DNA from: Candidatus Neomicrothrix sp. UBA2110
GTDB lineage: Bacteria; Actinomycetota; Acidimicrobiia; Acidimicrobiales; Poriferisodalaceae
NCBI GenBank assembly: GCA_002331465.1
Contig: DCYM01000191.1
Location: forward strand, 1 to 19,568
DNA: 19,568 bases
Reading direction: 5' to 3'
This document shows positions 1 to 7,251 of the stretch, one piece after another (within the stretch, counting starts at the first letter, position 1; the number at the start of each line of letters is the position of its first letter). Below the pieces are notes generated by a model. The model worked only from the letters and a program-made list of their open reading frames with translations. It was not told the origin of the DNA and ran no database searches. A program made the position numbers and the translations under genes.

Positions 1-1
1 A

Positions 2-568
2 GCTATCGACCGTCGTCCGTTTTTGATTGTGCCTGATGGTGGTTTAACGGTAAAAAGTCAAGCTTGGGTTGAAAACGCCGCCCATGCAACACTCTTGGCT
101 TGTGATCGCCCTGACCGTGCCGCCGGCAACGTCTACAACGTTGCCGATGAGCAACTGTTTACCATTCATCAAATAGCGCAAATTGTTGCCGATGAGCTTG
201 AACACGAGTGGGAGGTCGTCTCGCTTCCGTACAGCGCGGCACCTTCTACCCGTCCCATGCTCACAAGTTGGTCCAATTCTCATCGCGTTCTCGATATTGG
301 TCCAACAATCCGAGACCTGGGATATCGCGATGTTGTTAAGCCCGACACCGCCTGGAGATTAGCGACGCGCTGGCTCGTAGATAACCCGATTGAACGTGGG
401 GGTGAGGTAGAGCAACGACTGGATGACCCTTTCGAATACGTCAGTGAAGACCGGCAGTATGAAATTTGGCAGCGCTACCAAAAAGAGCTTTCGACAGTTA
501 CCTGGTCCAAGGAGCCCGGCTATTCCTCGGCGTACGTGGGTCGAACACCGAATCCTGCTAAGCGTTGA
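2..568 (+). CDS. NAD-dependent epimerase/dehydratase, C-terminal part (5' truncated)
   Basis: The reading frame is open from the first bases of the window to TGA at 566-568, so only the last 188 residues are visible. The stretch containing SQAWVENAAHATLLAC, followed by GNVYNVADEQLFTIHQIAQI, is typical of the C-terminal substrate-binding half of extended short-chain dehydrogenases (sugar-nucleotide epimerase/dehydratase type). In that half, a 'valid/allowed region' Asn and the downstream N-(V/I)-(A/G) segment precede the start of the sarcosine-like helix. The Rossmann GxxGxxG motif and the YxxxK motif would lie upstream and cannot be checked. After about residue 120 there is a polar tail rich in Trp, Arg and Glu that is unlike a standard short family C-terminus. 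Its substrate is unknown. The gene converges on the CoA-transferase gene, with 98 bases between stops. The fold assignment is good; the specific reaction is not determined. Confidence 0.8.
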   Translation, partial: AIDRRPFLIVPDGGLTVKSQAWVENAAHATLLACDRPDRAAGNVYNVADEQLFTIHQIAQIVADELEHEWEVVSLPYSAAPSTRPMLTSWSNSHRVLDIGPTIRDLGYRDVVKPDTAWRLATRWLVDNPIERGGEVEQRLDDPFEYVSEDRQYEIWQRYQKELSTVTWSKEPGYSSAYVGRTPNPAKR

Positions 569-621
569 AAACCTTTGTTTGTTGGCCCCTCAGCCGATGC
601 CCGTGACATCAGATGCCGCAA

Positions 622-636
622 CACGGACTTCCCGTG
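622..636. terminator. Weak hairpin between convergent genes
   Basis: CACGG (622-626) and CCGTG (632-636) can form a 5-bp stem with a 5-base loop between the stops of two convergent genes. No T tract follows on either strand, so it is at best a weak or factor-assisted bidirectional terminator. Confidence 0.2.
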
Positions 637-666
637 CCGAGATTTGGCTACGTCAGAGTTGTTTCC

Positions 667-3045
667 CTAACTGAGAATGTTGCGGTCGCGTAAGTGGACG
701 ATCTCGGACTCGCTGAGGCCCAGGAGCGATGACAAAATTTCATCGGTATGTTGCCCCAGCATCGGGGCCGGAGTTCGGACTCCGTTCGGACCATCGTGCA
801 ACAACCATGGAACGCCCGTGTGCGCTAATGCACCGACTTCTTGATGGTTGAGTCGTTCAATAAAACCGCGAGCATTCAGGTGAGGGTCTCGCTCTAAGTC
901 GCGCGCGTCGAGGGACGGCATCGCGGGGATTCCAACGTCCTGCAGCAGGCGCGTCACGTCCCATTGATCTCGCGTCGAGGTCCACGTTTCGATCTGCGCG
1001 TCGAGTTGGTTCTCAAATTCTTTCCTGGACGCAGCGGCTAGGAATCTTGAGTCATTTATTCCCAACAGCGATGCCATGGCCTGCCATTCCTGGTCGCTGC
1101 TACAGCTAATCGCCACCCAATTATCTTCACCTTGACAGCGGTAAAGATTGTGGGGAGCCATTAGCGGGTCCCGATTCCCGCATAAATCAGGCTGGCTTCC
1201 GGTCAGGACGTGTTGCGTCCATCCTTCAACAGCGCTCGAAGCGGTCGCCTCCCAAAGTGAGGTGTCGATAAGTTGCCCCTCCCCTGTCCTCCGGCGGGCA
1301 ATGAGTGCAGCCATCAACAAGTACGCAGTAGCTATGCCAGCGGCCGGGTCGCCAAGTGAGACGCCCACTTCCTCAGGCTTCCCACCCTCGTGCCCGGTCA
1401 TAGATGAGAGTCCCGAAAGGGGAGCTGTGGTGGGGCCATAGCCCAGGTAGTGGCTGTACGGCCCATAATGCCCGTATCCGCTTATTGCACCTACGATTAC
1501 ATCAGGACGCTCCACGACGAGGTCGTCATACCCAAGACCGAATCTGTCCATCACACCAGTCGCGTAGTTAGAGACGACGAGATCGCATTGGACAGCGATT
1601 TGCTTTGCTATCGCTTGACCTTCCGCTGTCGACAAATCCAAGGTGACACTTTTCTTTCCTTGTCCCCATTGATTGAAGTAGCCGTTTGTGTTCGGTGTCG
1701 CTGCATGGTTCACCGAATGAATAGGTAATCGGCGTCCCAAGTCAGGGGCCTGTCGCGATTCGACTTTGATGACTTCGGCTCCTAAGTGAGCGAGATGCAT
1801 GGTGCAGAACGGACCGGCCCACACCCAGGTGAAATCTGCGACCGTGACTCCATCCAACGGGCGTGAGGGAACTTTTTTCGAGTTCATAGGTACGACTCTG
1901 GGTTGGTCAAAGTCGACATCTTGATGGGCCCCTAACTCGGGAGCAGGTTGGCGAATCGACCACCAAGGGTTGGAAAGTCGAGCGGGTGGGCCGGGAAGAA
2001 TGATTTTTCCCAAGCCTGGCTGATCAACCTCGACGAGGAAATCGCGTGCTTGTAAATGTGGGTCGTTCAACATTTGTTCAATGGTGTTCACGGGAGCGAA
2101 CCCAATTCGATTCGCTTGGCCTAAGTGAAATAGATCCATGACGCTTTGAGGGGCTGCCCACTCGCCCAACCACATGTGAAGCAGGTCTTCGGCGTCACAG
2201 CGCCCTTCCTGGGTATCGAAAATCTCCATCTGTGACCACTCAGGAGTGCCCATCACTTCCTTGAGTCGTTCCCATTGGTCATTTTCGACGCAGACGATAA
2301 AGATTCTCCCGTCTTTGACTTCAAAGATCCGCCATGGATTGAGGATTCGGGTACCCGTCCTACCGGGAATCTCATTGAGGTAGCTCCAGCTAATGAAACC
2401 TGCTTCGAGCATGCTTGAGATGTAGGCCATTCCTGCAAGGTCGAGATATTCACCATGGCCGGTGCGCAAAGCCCGGTCCAAAGCTCCGAGAGCGATCGCC
2501 GCCGCGGCGAATCCAATCTGAAAGCCAGCTTGTTGTCCGGCCGGTTTGAGCGGGGGAAGCTCTGCGTCTTCGGAGCAACCGGGCGTCAGCCAACCCCACC
2601 CGCCGCCGTGAATGAGCTGCAAATCTTCTGCACGCCAGCGGGAATAGGGGCCAGAGCGACCAAAAGGAGTCACCGACACAGTGACGAGAGATGGATGGTC
2701 TTGAGCGAGTTCACTCTCGTGCAAGCCGGTCGCGTCAGCAAAATCAGGGGCTAAATCATGGATGAGCAAGTCAGCCGATGAAATTAGTTCGCGAAGACGT
2801 GATCGCCCTGCCGCGTCAGCAAGGTCAGCGACAACACTCTTTTTATTCAGGTTCAGGTGGGTGAATAATCCACTTTGGGAGATGTCTGGCTTTCCAGGGA
2901 AGGGTCCCCGCCGTCGCGAGCGATCTCCGTCTAATGGCTCGACCTTGACAACGTCGGCTCCCAAGTCCGCAATTAGCCGCGTAGCCCATGGAACCGCAAC
3001 CATTTGACCGACTTCTACTACTCGTATGCCCTCAAGCCCTTGCAT
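667..3045 (-). CDS. Fused two-domain family III CoA-transferase (CaiB/BaiF type), N-terminal half lacking catalytic Asp
   Basis: This 792-residue protein consists of two consecutive CaiB/BaiF (CoA-transferase family III) domains, about twice the usual 400 residues. Domain 1 starts at the first residues (QGLEGIRVVEVGQ) and contains DLGADVVKVEP near residue 30. Domain 2 begins near residue 396 with the equivalent PLDGVTVADF and HLGAEVIKVE segments. Family enzymes move CoA between carboxylic acids through an aspartyl-CoA thioester. In domain 2 the Asp is present (D566, in GVSLGDPAAG). In the ungapped alignment of domain 1 that position is Gly174, and there is no Asp from 161 to 189. The start at 3045 was chosen because it gives the normal family N-terminus, with GAGGG close upstream. 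The frame stays open to 3210, but that extension looks non-coding. The gene diverges from a carboxymuconolactone decarboxylase-like gene. It probably activates or recycles an acyl-CoA; the substrate is unknown. Confidence 0.9.
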   Translation of the reverse strand: MQGLEGIRVVEVGQMVAVPWATRLIADLGADVVKVEPLDGDRSRRRGPFPGKPDISQSGLFTHLNLNKKSVVADLADAAGRSRLRELISSADLLIHDLAPDFADATGLHESELAQDHPSLVTVSVTPFGRSGPYSRWRAEDLQLIHGGGWGWLTPGCSEDAELPPLKPAGQQAGFQIGFAAAAIALGALDRALRTGHGEYLDLAGMAYISSMLEAGFISWSYLNEIPGRTGTRILNPWRIFEVKDGRIFIVCVENDQWERLKEVMGTPEWSQMEIFDTQEGRCDAEDLLHMWLGEWAAPQSVMDLFHLGQANRIGFAPVNTIEQMLNDPHLQARDFLVEVDQPGLGKIILPGPPARLSNPWWSIRQPAPELGAHQDVDFDQPRVVPMNSKKVPSRPLDGVTVADFTWVWAGPFCTMHLAHLGAEVIKVESRQAPDLGRRLPIHSVNHAATPNTNGYFNQWGQGKKSVTLDLSTAEGQAIAKQIAVQCDLVVSNYATGVMDRFGLGYDDLVVERPDVIVGAISGYGHYGPYSHYLGYGPTTAPLSGLSSMTGHEGGKPEEVGVSLGDPAAGIATAYLLMAALIARRRTGEGQLIDTSLWEATASSAVEGWTQHVLTGSQPDLCGNRDPLMAPHNLYRCQGEDNWVAISCSSDQEWQAMASLLGINDSRFLAAASRKEFENQLDAQIETWTSTRDQWDVTRLLQDVGIPAMPSLDARDLERDPHLNARGFIERLNHQEVGALAHTGVPWLLHDGPNGVRTPAPMLGQHTDEILSSLLGLSESEIVHLRDRNILS

Positions 3046-3095
3046 AATCCCTCGATCATTTGGCCGATCTGTCTGACTCCAAGGAGGAGCTAAGC

Positions 3096-3194
3096 ATGCA
3101 CCATGACAGTCTTCGCTGCACGAGCGCGGCGGCCGCACGCTCAGTGTGGTGCACTGTCTGCATTGGCTCGAGGAGGAATTGTGCAAAATCGTAG
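3096..3194 (+). CDS. Possible 32-residue leader ORF upstream of the decarboxylase-like gene
   Basis: ATG at 3096 lies five bases after AAGGAGGAG (3081-3089), the best Shine-Dalgarno match in the window. It opens a 32-codon frame ending at TAG 3192-3194. The product begins MHHDSLRCTS and contains four cysteines (residues 8, 19, 22 and 29). Its stop lies 14 bases inside the following gene, whose own Shine-Dalgarno (AGGAGG, 3171-3176) is inside the small frame. This layout suits translational coupling or a regulatory leader peptide. The alternative is that the first Shine-Dalgarno serves ATG 3103 in the main frame, with a long spacing of about 13 bases, and that the small frame is accidental. 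Confidence 0.35.
   Translation: MHHDSLRCTSAAAARSVWCTVCIGSRRNCAKS
3171..3183 (+). promoter_or_regulatory. Shine-Dalgarno and GTG start that set the decarboxylase-like gene
   Basis: AGGAGG (3171-3176) followed by AATT and GTG (3181-3183) decides this start over the in-frame ATG at 3103. Residues added upstream of it (Arg- and Ala-rich) have no family character. Confidence 0.6.
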
Positions 3195-4005
3195 TTACGA
3201 AGAGCGACATGCCGCTGCTCTAGAAGTTTTCGACGCGTTTATGGGTGGCGCTGTCGCCGAACCCGAGCGTGGCGCTCGTTCTTTCCAACGTCAGCATGGG
3301 GCATTAGGAAGCTTCGCTTTCGATGTTGTGATGGGGGATGTTTGGGCCCGCCCACAATTGAGCCGCCGCGACCGCAGCCTTATTGTCATTTCAGTACTGG
3401 CAACTATTGGCAGCACCGAGGAACTATCACTGCATACCCAGGTGGGACTAAACAACGGCCTCACTCGCAGCGAAATCGAAGAGGCGGTTATCCACGTGGC
3501 GGCATACGCAGGCTTCCCGATGGCTATGCAAGCCGGGCGAGTAGTCACGGATCGGTTTTGCCAAATCGATGGAGTCGACCGGCTACCGGAACGACAGGGA
3601 GCGGAACAACTCGATGACTCCGAGCGGCAAATCCGTGCGCACGACGTCCGTAAAACTCTTACTGGAGGCCGATGCGCCGACGAGGTAGAACTCGACGTCG
3701 CGGCGATGGTGGAGCATCTGGGCGATGTCGGCCTTATTGCCTATCACTGGGCATTTGGTGATTTGTGGGCGCGTGACGAGTTAAGTCGCAGGGATCGCAG
3801 CCTGGTGGTAGTTGCAATTCTGACCGCACTAAGTCGCGTAGACGAACTGGCCTTTCATGTTCCCGCTGGGCTTAATCATGGCCTCACTCGAACAGAAATC
3901 GAGGAAATCATGGTGCAAATGACCATTTACGGAGGAATCCCACGAGCAGTAGAAGGGATTCAAGCCGCTAAACGGGCGTTTCAAAAGATCGATGCCCGAA
4001 GCTAG
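3181..4005 (+). CDS. Tandem carboxymuconolactone decarboxylase-like protein
   Basis: This 274-residue protein contains two copies of the carboxymuconolactone decarboxylase (CMD/AhpD-like) helical domain. The repeats are obvious: GDVWARPQLSRRDRSLIVIS with HTQVGLNNGLTRSEIEEAV in the first half, and GDLWARDELSRRDRSLVVVA with HVPAGLNHGLTRTEIEEIM in the second. The domain carries no CxxC redox pair, so it resembles PcaC-type decarboxylases and their uncharacterised relatives rather than AhpD peroxidase partners. The conserved His before the GLN-x-GLT segment is present in both halves. PcaC removes CO2 from 4-carboxymuconolactone in protocatechuate breakdown, but no other pca gene is in the window, so the real substrate is open. 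The gene diverges from the CoA-transferase and converges on the crotonase-family gene with 24 bases between stops. Confidence 0.85.
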   Translation: MQNRSYEERHAAALEVFDAFMGGAVAEPERGARSFQRQHGALGSFAFDVVMGDVWARPQLSRRDRSLIVISVLATIGSTEELSLHTQVGLNNGLTRSEIEEAVIHVAAYAGFPMAMQAGRVVTDRFCQIDGVDRLPERQGAEQLDDSERQIRAHDVRKTLTGGRCADEVELDVAAMVEHLGDVGLIAYHWAFGDLWARDELSRRDRSLVVVAILTALSRVDELAFHVPAGLNHGLTRTEIEEIMVQMTIYGGIPRAVEGIQAAKRAFQKIDARS

Positions 4006-4029
4006 CTAGTAGATAGCACCGCTGCAGCT

Positions 4030-4803
4030 TTACCCAAAGGTGCCAAATCGGGCTTTTGCATCAGATGTAAGAGACGCGCGTCCTGATGCATCTCCATCGA
4101 ATTCTGACAGGTCGCCCATCCGACTCATTTGGCTGTAGCCACGCATCTGATACTTCGACATTTGAACCGACATGGATGGCAGCGACAGGAGTCGCTGGAC
4201 CCAGCGGTCGACAGCTTCATCGAGATCGGCCTCACCGGATACCACTTCGTGAGCTAGCCCCCACTCAGCCGCTTTCGTTCCATCAACACGTTCAGAAGTC
4301 AGCACCATCTGTCGGGCGCGCGCCGCTCCGATTTCGTGAATCAGCCTTGGGGTCGCTCCCCAAGGAAGGGGCACACCCAGTTCGACTTCAGGCACGTAAA
4401 AAAGTGTGTCGGATGTTGTGAGCCGAAAATCGCATGACGTTGCAAAACAGCAACCACCGCCGATGGCATGACCGTGGATCCGTCCAATGGTCACGACTTC
4501 ACAGTCCTCAATAGCTCGCGCCGCTCGTCGGCCAAGCTGTCCTATGTATCGCGCCTGTAGATCATTCACGGGTGGAGTCAACTGTTCCTTACGGTCTGCT
4601 CCCGCGCAGAAGGATTTACCTCGCCCACCCAAAACTGCTACTCGGAAGTCAGTCTGGCTGTTCAAGGCAATGAATAGATCTCCCACCTCTTCAATCATTT
4701 TTAAGTTATGAGCGTTACGTGATTCGGGTCGGTTCAGCCAGATGCGAAGCACTTCGCCGTCAGGCTCAAGTTCGATGGTCTGGAGGTCGATTCGAAATTC
4801 CAT
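4030..4803 (-). CDS. Enoyl-CoA hydratase/isomerase (crotonase) family protein
   Basis: This 257-residue protein has normal crotonase-family length and order. LNRPESRNAHNLKMIEEV lies near the N-terminus, the CoA/oxyanion segment GGRGKSFCAGADRKEQ near residue 60, the second oxyanion motif HAIGGGCCFATSCDFRL near residue 115, and VPEVELGVPLPWGATPRL after it. Classic enoyl-CoA hydratase uses two glutamates. The one after GGGC (GGGCEL in the rat enzyme) is replaced by Cys here, while the second, in the PE motif, is kept. The protein may therefore be an isomerase, hydrolase or other crotonase-fold enzyme rather than a hydratase. ATG at 4803 is the only sensible start, and the Shine-Dalgarno (AGGT) is weak. 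It lies 49 bases after the DHA2-type transporter gene on the same strand and may be co-transcribed. Family certain, reaction unknown. Confidence 0.88.
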   Translation of the reverse strand: MEFRIDLQTIELEPDGEVLRIWLNRPESRNAHNLKMIEEVGDLFIALNSQTDFRVAVLGGRGKSFCAGADRKEQLTPPVNDLQARYIGQLGRRAARAIEDCEVVTIGRIHGHAIGGGCCFATSCDFRLTTSDTLFYVPEVELGVPLPWGATPRLIHEIGAARARQMVLTSERVDGTKAAEWGLAHEVVSGEADLDEAVDRWVQRLLSLPSMSVQMSKYQMRGYSQMSRMGDLSEFDGDASGRASLTSDAKARFGTFG

Positions 4804-4852
4804 CTACCTAGTCTTACCGATAACCCCGGCGAGGGGCCGAAAATTCGAACTA

Positions 4853-6304
4853 TCAATCCTTCTTCTTCGGTCGTATCGCGAAGATGGGCGCCAGATATCC
4901 GATGGCTGCAACCGAAGCCGCGAATAAAAAGGTGGTTCTAAGTCGCGTCGGTGTTAATTCGGTGCCTGCGAACGCCAACATGGACTGAATTCCAAGGATC
5001 ATGCCCATCCACATAACGGTCTGGTTCATGCCGTTTGCGATTCCCAGTTGCGAGTCTTCAACGGAGTTGGCGACCATTGTCTGATACGCCGGCGAGGCGA
5101 TGCCCGCAGAGACCCCCGAGAGGATGAGGCCAACCATGATGAAAGTCAATCCGAACTTCGCAGGGCTGCTTCCGTATGCGAATGCCAACATTGATCCGAT
5201 CATCGCGGTGGAACCCACGATCATTGGGGCTCGCATACCTACTTTGGTCACCAGGCTTCCGCCCAAGGGCGAAGCTAACGCGAAGACGCCTGGTCTCGGA
5301 ACCATCAAAAGTGCAGCCACGCCGACTGAGTATCCATAGGGTCCTTGAAGGACACTAGGAATCACAACGAACGCGCCCATGTAAGCAAATTGGCTACAAG
5401 CTGCGGAACCGAGGGGCAACGCAAAGGTGGGCTTCGTGAACAATCGAACATCTAAAAGCGGTGAAGTTACTCGTTTTTCCCAGATGATGAAGCTGAAATA
5501 GAGAAGCAAACTCGCCGCGACCATCGCGATAGTGGGGACGTCAGTGGTGAATGAGGCACCTGATCGAGTGATGCCGGGTATGCGTGTGATAGCGAGGAGC
5601 AAAAGCAGTGTCGCGCTGGCTAAAAGCAATGCTCCTTGCCAGTCGATCGAGACCCTTGGCCCCTTAGGAATTGGCTTGACCACCACAAACGCAAGAACTG
5701 TTGCGAGCCCACCGACTAGCCCAAAACCAACAAAAATTGATCGCCAACCGAGAAGATCTAGTAGCGGTCCGCCGAGAACGACTCCAAGAGTGGGGGCACC
5801 AGTCATTGCGAACTGGAACCATCCAACGGCTTTTGCGCGCTCTTCAGCTCCAAAAGCGTCCATGAGTAAAGCCATGCCACTCGGCATCAAAAGAGCACCG
5901 CTCAAACCGAAGAGGACTCGGACAGCGATGAAAGCTCCAATGTTCCATACCCAGTAGTTCGCGAACATGGTCGCGGTCATCCCAACTAAACCAATAAGGA
6001 AGGTGTTGCGGTGTCCGTAAATATCGCCAAGTTTTCCGCCTGCCGGGGTACCCACCGCCATCGCAAGCATGAGTCCTGTCAGCACCCAGGCCGCGGTAGT
6101 GGTCGTGGTGTTCATATCGGCGGCGATGCTCGGAAGTGCGGCTGTGACGAGGGTCATCAGAGAACCGAATCCAAGAACTGCTAGAGCGATCACCCAGAGC
6201 AACACCCGCCGGTAGGAGGTGTCTCGTGGAGACTCTTGAGCTACTGCCTCCCGTGGAGCGACACGCCAGACATTGGGCTTATATGCGGAAGGAGCGATAC
6301 TCAC
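4853..6304 (-). CDS. MFS transporter, DHA2 (14-helix) drug:H+ antiporter type
   Basis: This 483-residue integral membrane protein has many hydrophobic segments beginning with VLLWVIALAVLGFGSLMTLV. MFS motif A is present as GGKLGDIYGHRNTF in the loop after helix 2, and motif C as TGAPTLGVVLGGPLLDLLGW in helix 5. Motif C marks proton-coupled exporters, and length and order suit the DHA2 family (EmrB/QacA relatives). The start is GTG at 6304, immediately after an in-frame stop (TGA, 6305-6307), with no clear Shine-Dalgarno. It probably exports an organic acid, aromatic or toxic intermediate at the cytoplasmic membrane. It lies 79 bases downstream of the SDR gene, an unusually long gap for this region, and that gap holds a likely promoter and operator. 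The crotonase-family gene follows. Confidence 0.9.
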   Translation of the reverse strand: MSIAPSAYKPNVWRVAPREAVAQESPRDTSYRRVLLWVIALAVLGFGSLMTLVTAALPSIAADMNTTTTTAAWVLTGLMLAMAVGTPAGGKLGDIYGHRNTFLIGLVGMTATMFANYWVWNIGAFIAVRVLFGLSGALLMPSGMALLMDAFGAEERAKAVGWFQFAMTGAPTLGVVLGGPLLDLLGWRSIFVGFGLVGGLATVLAFVVVKPIPKGPRVSIDWQGALLLASATLLLLLAITRIPGITRSGASFTTDVPTIAMVAASLLLYFSFIIWEKRVTSPLLDVRLFTKPTFALPLGSAACSQFAYMGAFVVIPSVLQGPYGYSVGVAALLMVPRPGVFALASPLGGSLVTKVGMRAPMIVGSTAMIGSMLAFAYGSSPAKFGLTFIMVGLILSGVSAGIASPAYQTMVANSVEDSQLGIANGMNQTVMWMGMILGIQSMLAFAGTELTPTRLRTTFLFAASVAAIGYLAPIFAIRPKKKD

Positions 6305-6315
6305 TCAGCACAAGT

Positions 6316-6343
6316 ATGTAGGGTGCAGACCCTTTTTCTACAT
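6316..6343 (-). promoter_or_regulatory. Bulged hairpin in the 5' leader of the DHA2 transporter gene
   Basis: ATGTAGGGT (6316-6324) can pair with ACCC (6329-6332) and CTACAT (6338-6343). This gives about nine pairs with a four-base loop and a bulge of five T on the plus strand (A on the transcript side). It would sit just upstream of the GTG start. Read on the plus strand, AGGGT-GCAG-ACCCT followed by T also resembles an intrinsic terminator, but no plus-strand gene needs one there. Confidence 0.35.
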
Positions 6344-6374
6344 ATTCTTAGATTTTTGGTCGTTCTTAGAATAT
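6342..6374. promoter_or_regulatory. Imperfect inverted repeat, possible operator for the DHA2 transporter
   Basis: ATATTCTTAGA (6342-6352) and TCTTAGAATAT (6364-6374) form an inverted repeat with 10 of 11 matches and an 11-base spacer, in an AT-rich island. The core also reads as a direct repeat (TTCTTAGA) with an 18-base period. It overlaps the proposed -10 box. The cognate regulator is not adjacent. Confidence 0.4.
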
Positions 6375-6378
6375 TGTA
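6373..6378 (-). promoter_or_regulatory. Candidate -10 box (TACAAT) of the DHA2 transporter gene
   Basis: TACAAT on the minus strand matches the -10 consensus at five of six positions. It lies just past the SDR stop codon. No convincing -35 box is seen at 16-18 bases. Confidence 0.35.
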
Positions 6379-6383
6379 TTTCT

Positions 6384-7208
6384 CTACCGGGTCAGTCTTT
6401 GGTCTTCGATCATGGCTCGACTCTGGTTGATAGCGATCTCCCCCATCTCAGGGTGAGTCAAAATCCAAAACTTTTCATCGACAATCGCATCCAGCACCAT
6501 CGGCCCAACTTCGGTGGGGTTCATTCCATCCGCCAACGTCCGAGTCAAGAATTGCCAGAATTTTTGTCCCTGTTCCGAAGCAACGTGTTGTGCAGCGTCT
6601 TCAGGTTCGCGATTTCTCTCGCTGTCGACAATGTTCGTGTTGATAGGCCCTGGGCACAGTACAGAGGCATGTACTTTCGAGTCTCGCCATCGAAGGTCTC
6701 GCTCGAGTGATGTCATGAGAGCCACAACTCCATGTTTAGCGACGTTATAGGCGCCTAGCGAAGCGCCGGCATATAGACCAGCCATGGAAGCTGTCGAGTT
6801 GATGTGGCCCTCCCCTTGCTCTTCGATGAGAGGCAAAAAGGTTTCAACGCCATAGATCGGGCCCCACAAGTCGATGTCCAGAGTCCACTTCCAGTCCGCA
6901 ATCGACGTTCCTCCTACGGGCGCGCCGATGCCTACACCGGCGTTATTGCAAAGAACGTGGACCGCGCCGAATTGTTTCAGCGTGGCCGCAGCTAGCGCTT
7001 CTATCTCAGGTAGCTGGGAAACATCAGTGCGAACCCCGATCGCTTCATAGCCAGCCTGAACGAGCTGCGCTGTAGCTTGTTCGAGTGCCGCTTCTTCAAT
7101 ATCAGCAAGCACTACTTTCATACCCGCGCCGCCGAAGGTTTCGGCCATAGCGAAACCCATTCCGCTCGCTGCGCCAGTTACGACCGCTACTTTTCCGTTG
7201 ACATCCAT
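6384..7208 (-). CDS. Classical short-chain dehydrogenase/reductase (SDR)
   Basis: This is a 274-residue classical SDR. The cofactor motif TGAASGMG is at residues 11-18 and NNAG at 88-91. Catalytic Ser141 (in NSTASMAG), Tyr154 and Lys158 (YNVAK) have the usual Ser-Tyr spacing of 13. Asp36 (LADIE) at the end of strand 2 favours NAD over NADP. The Asn of the catalytic tetrad, usually in DVNLWG, is Asp113 here (DIDLWG), a mild oddity. It should oxidise an alcohol or reduce a ketone; the substrate is unknown. The ATG at 7208 has AAAGGA ten bases upstream. It lies 43 bases after the alcohol dehydrogenase gene on the same strand, so the two may act in sequence on one substrate. Confidence 0.92.
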   Translation of the reverse strand: MDVNGKVAVVTGAASGMGFAMAETFGGAGMKVVLADIEEAALEQATAQLVQAGYEAIGVRTDVSQLPEIEALAAATLKQFGAVHVLCNNAGVGIGAPVGGTSIADWKWTLDIDLWGPIYGVETFLPLIEEQGEGHINSTASMAGLYAGASLGAYNVAKHGVVALMTSLERDLRWRDSKVHASVLCPGPINTNIVDSERNREPEDAAQHVASEQGQKFWQFLTRTLADGMNPTEVGPMVLDAIVDEKFWILTHPEMGEIAINQSRAMIEDQRLTR

Positions 7209-7251
7209 GATCGGTGCGTCCTTTCTATCCGGTTGTAACTGCTCGTAGCAA

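Noticed and set aside
3046..3210. N-terminal extension of the CoA-transferase frame to 3210
   Set aside because: The 55 extra residues are Cys- and Ser-rich with no family match. They overlap the divergent gene and its Shine-Dalgarno, and the normal domain begins at the ATG at 3045.
3103..4005. AhpD-type alkylhydroperoxidase function for the CMD-domain protein
   Set aside because: Neither domain contains the CxxC redox pair.
4815..4823. TACCGATAA upstream of the crotonase gene as a second IclR half-site
   Set aside because: It matches only the core of one arm; the other arm is absent, and nine-base matches are expected by chance at this scale.
6321..6337. Intrinsic terminator on the plus strand (AGGGT-GCAG-ACCCT then T)
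   Set aside because: No plus-strand gene is upstream; all genes here run on the minus strand. It is more simply part of the exporter's leader structure.
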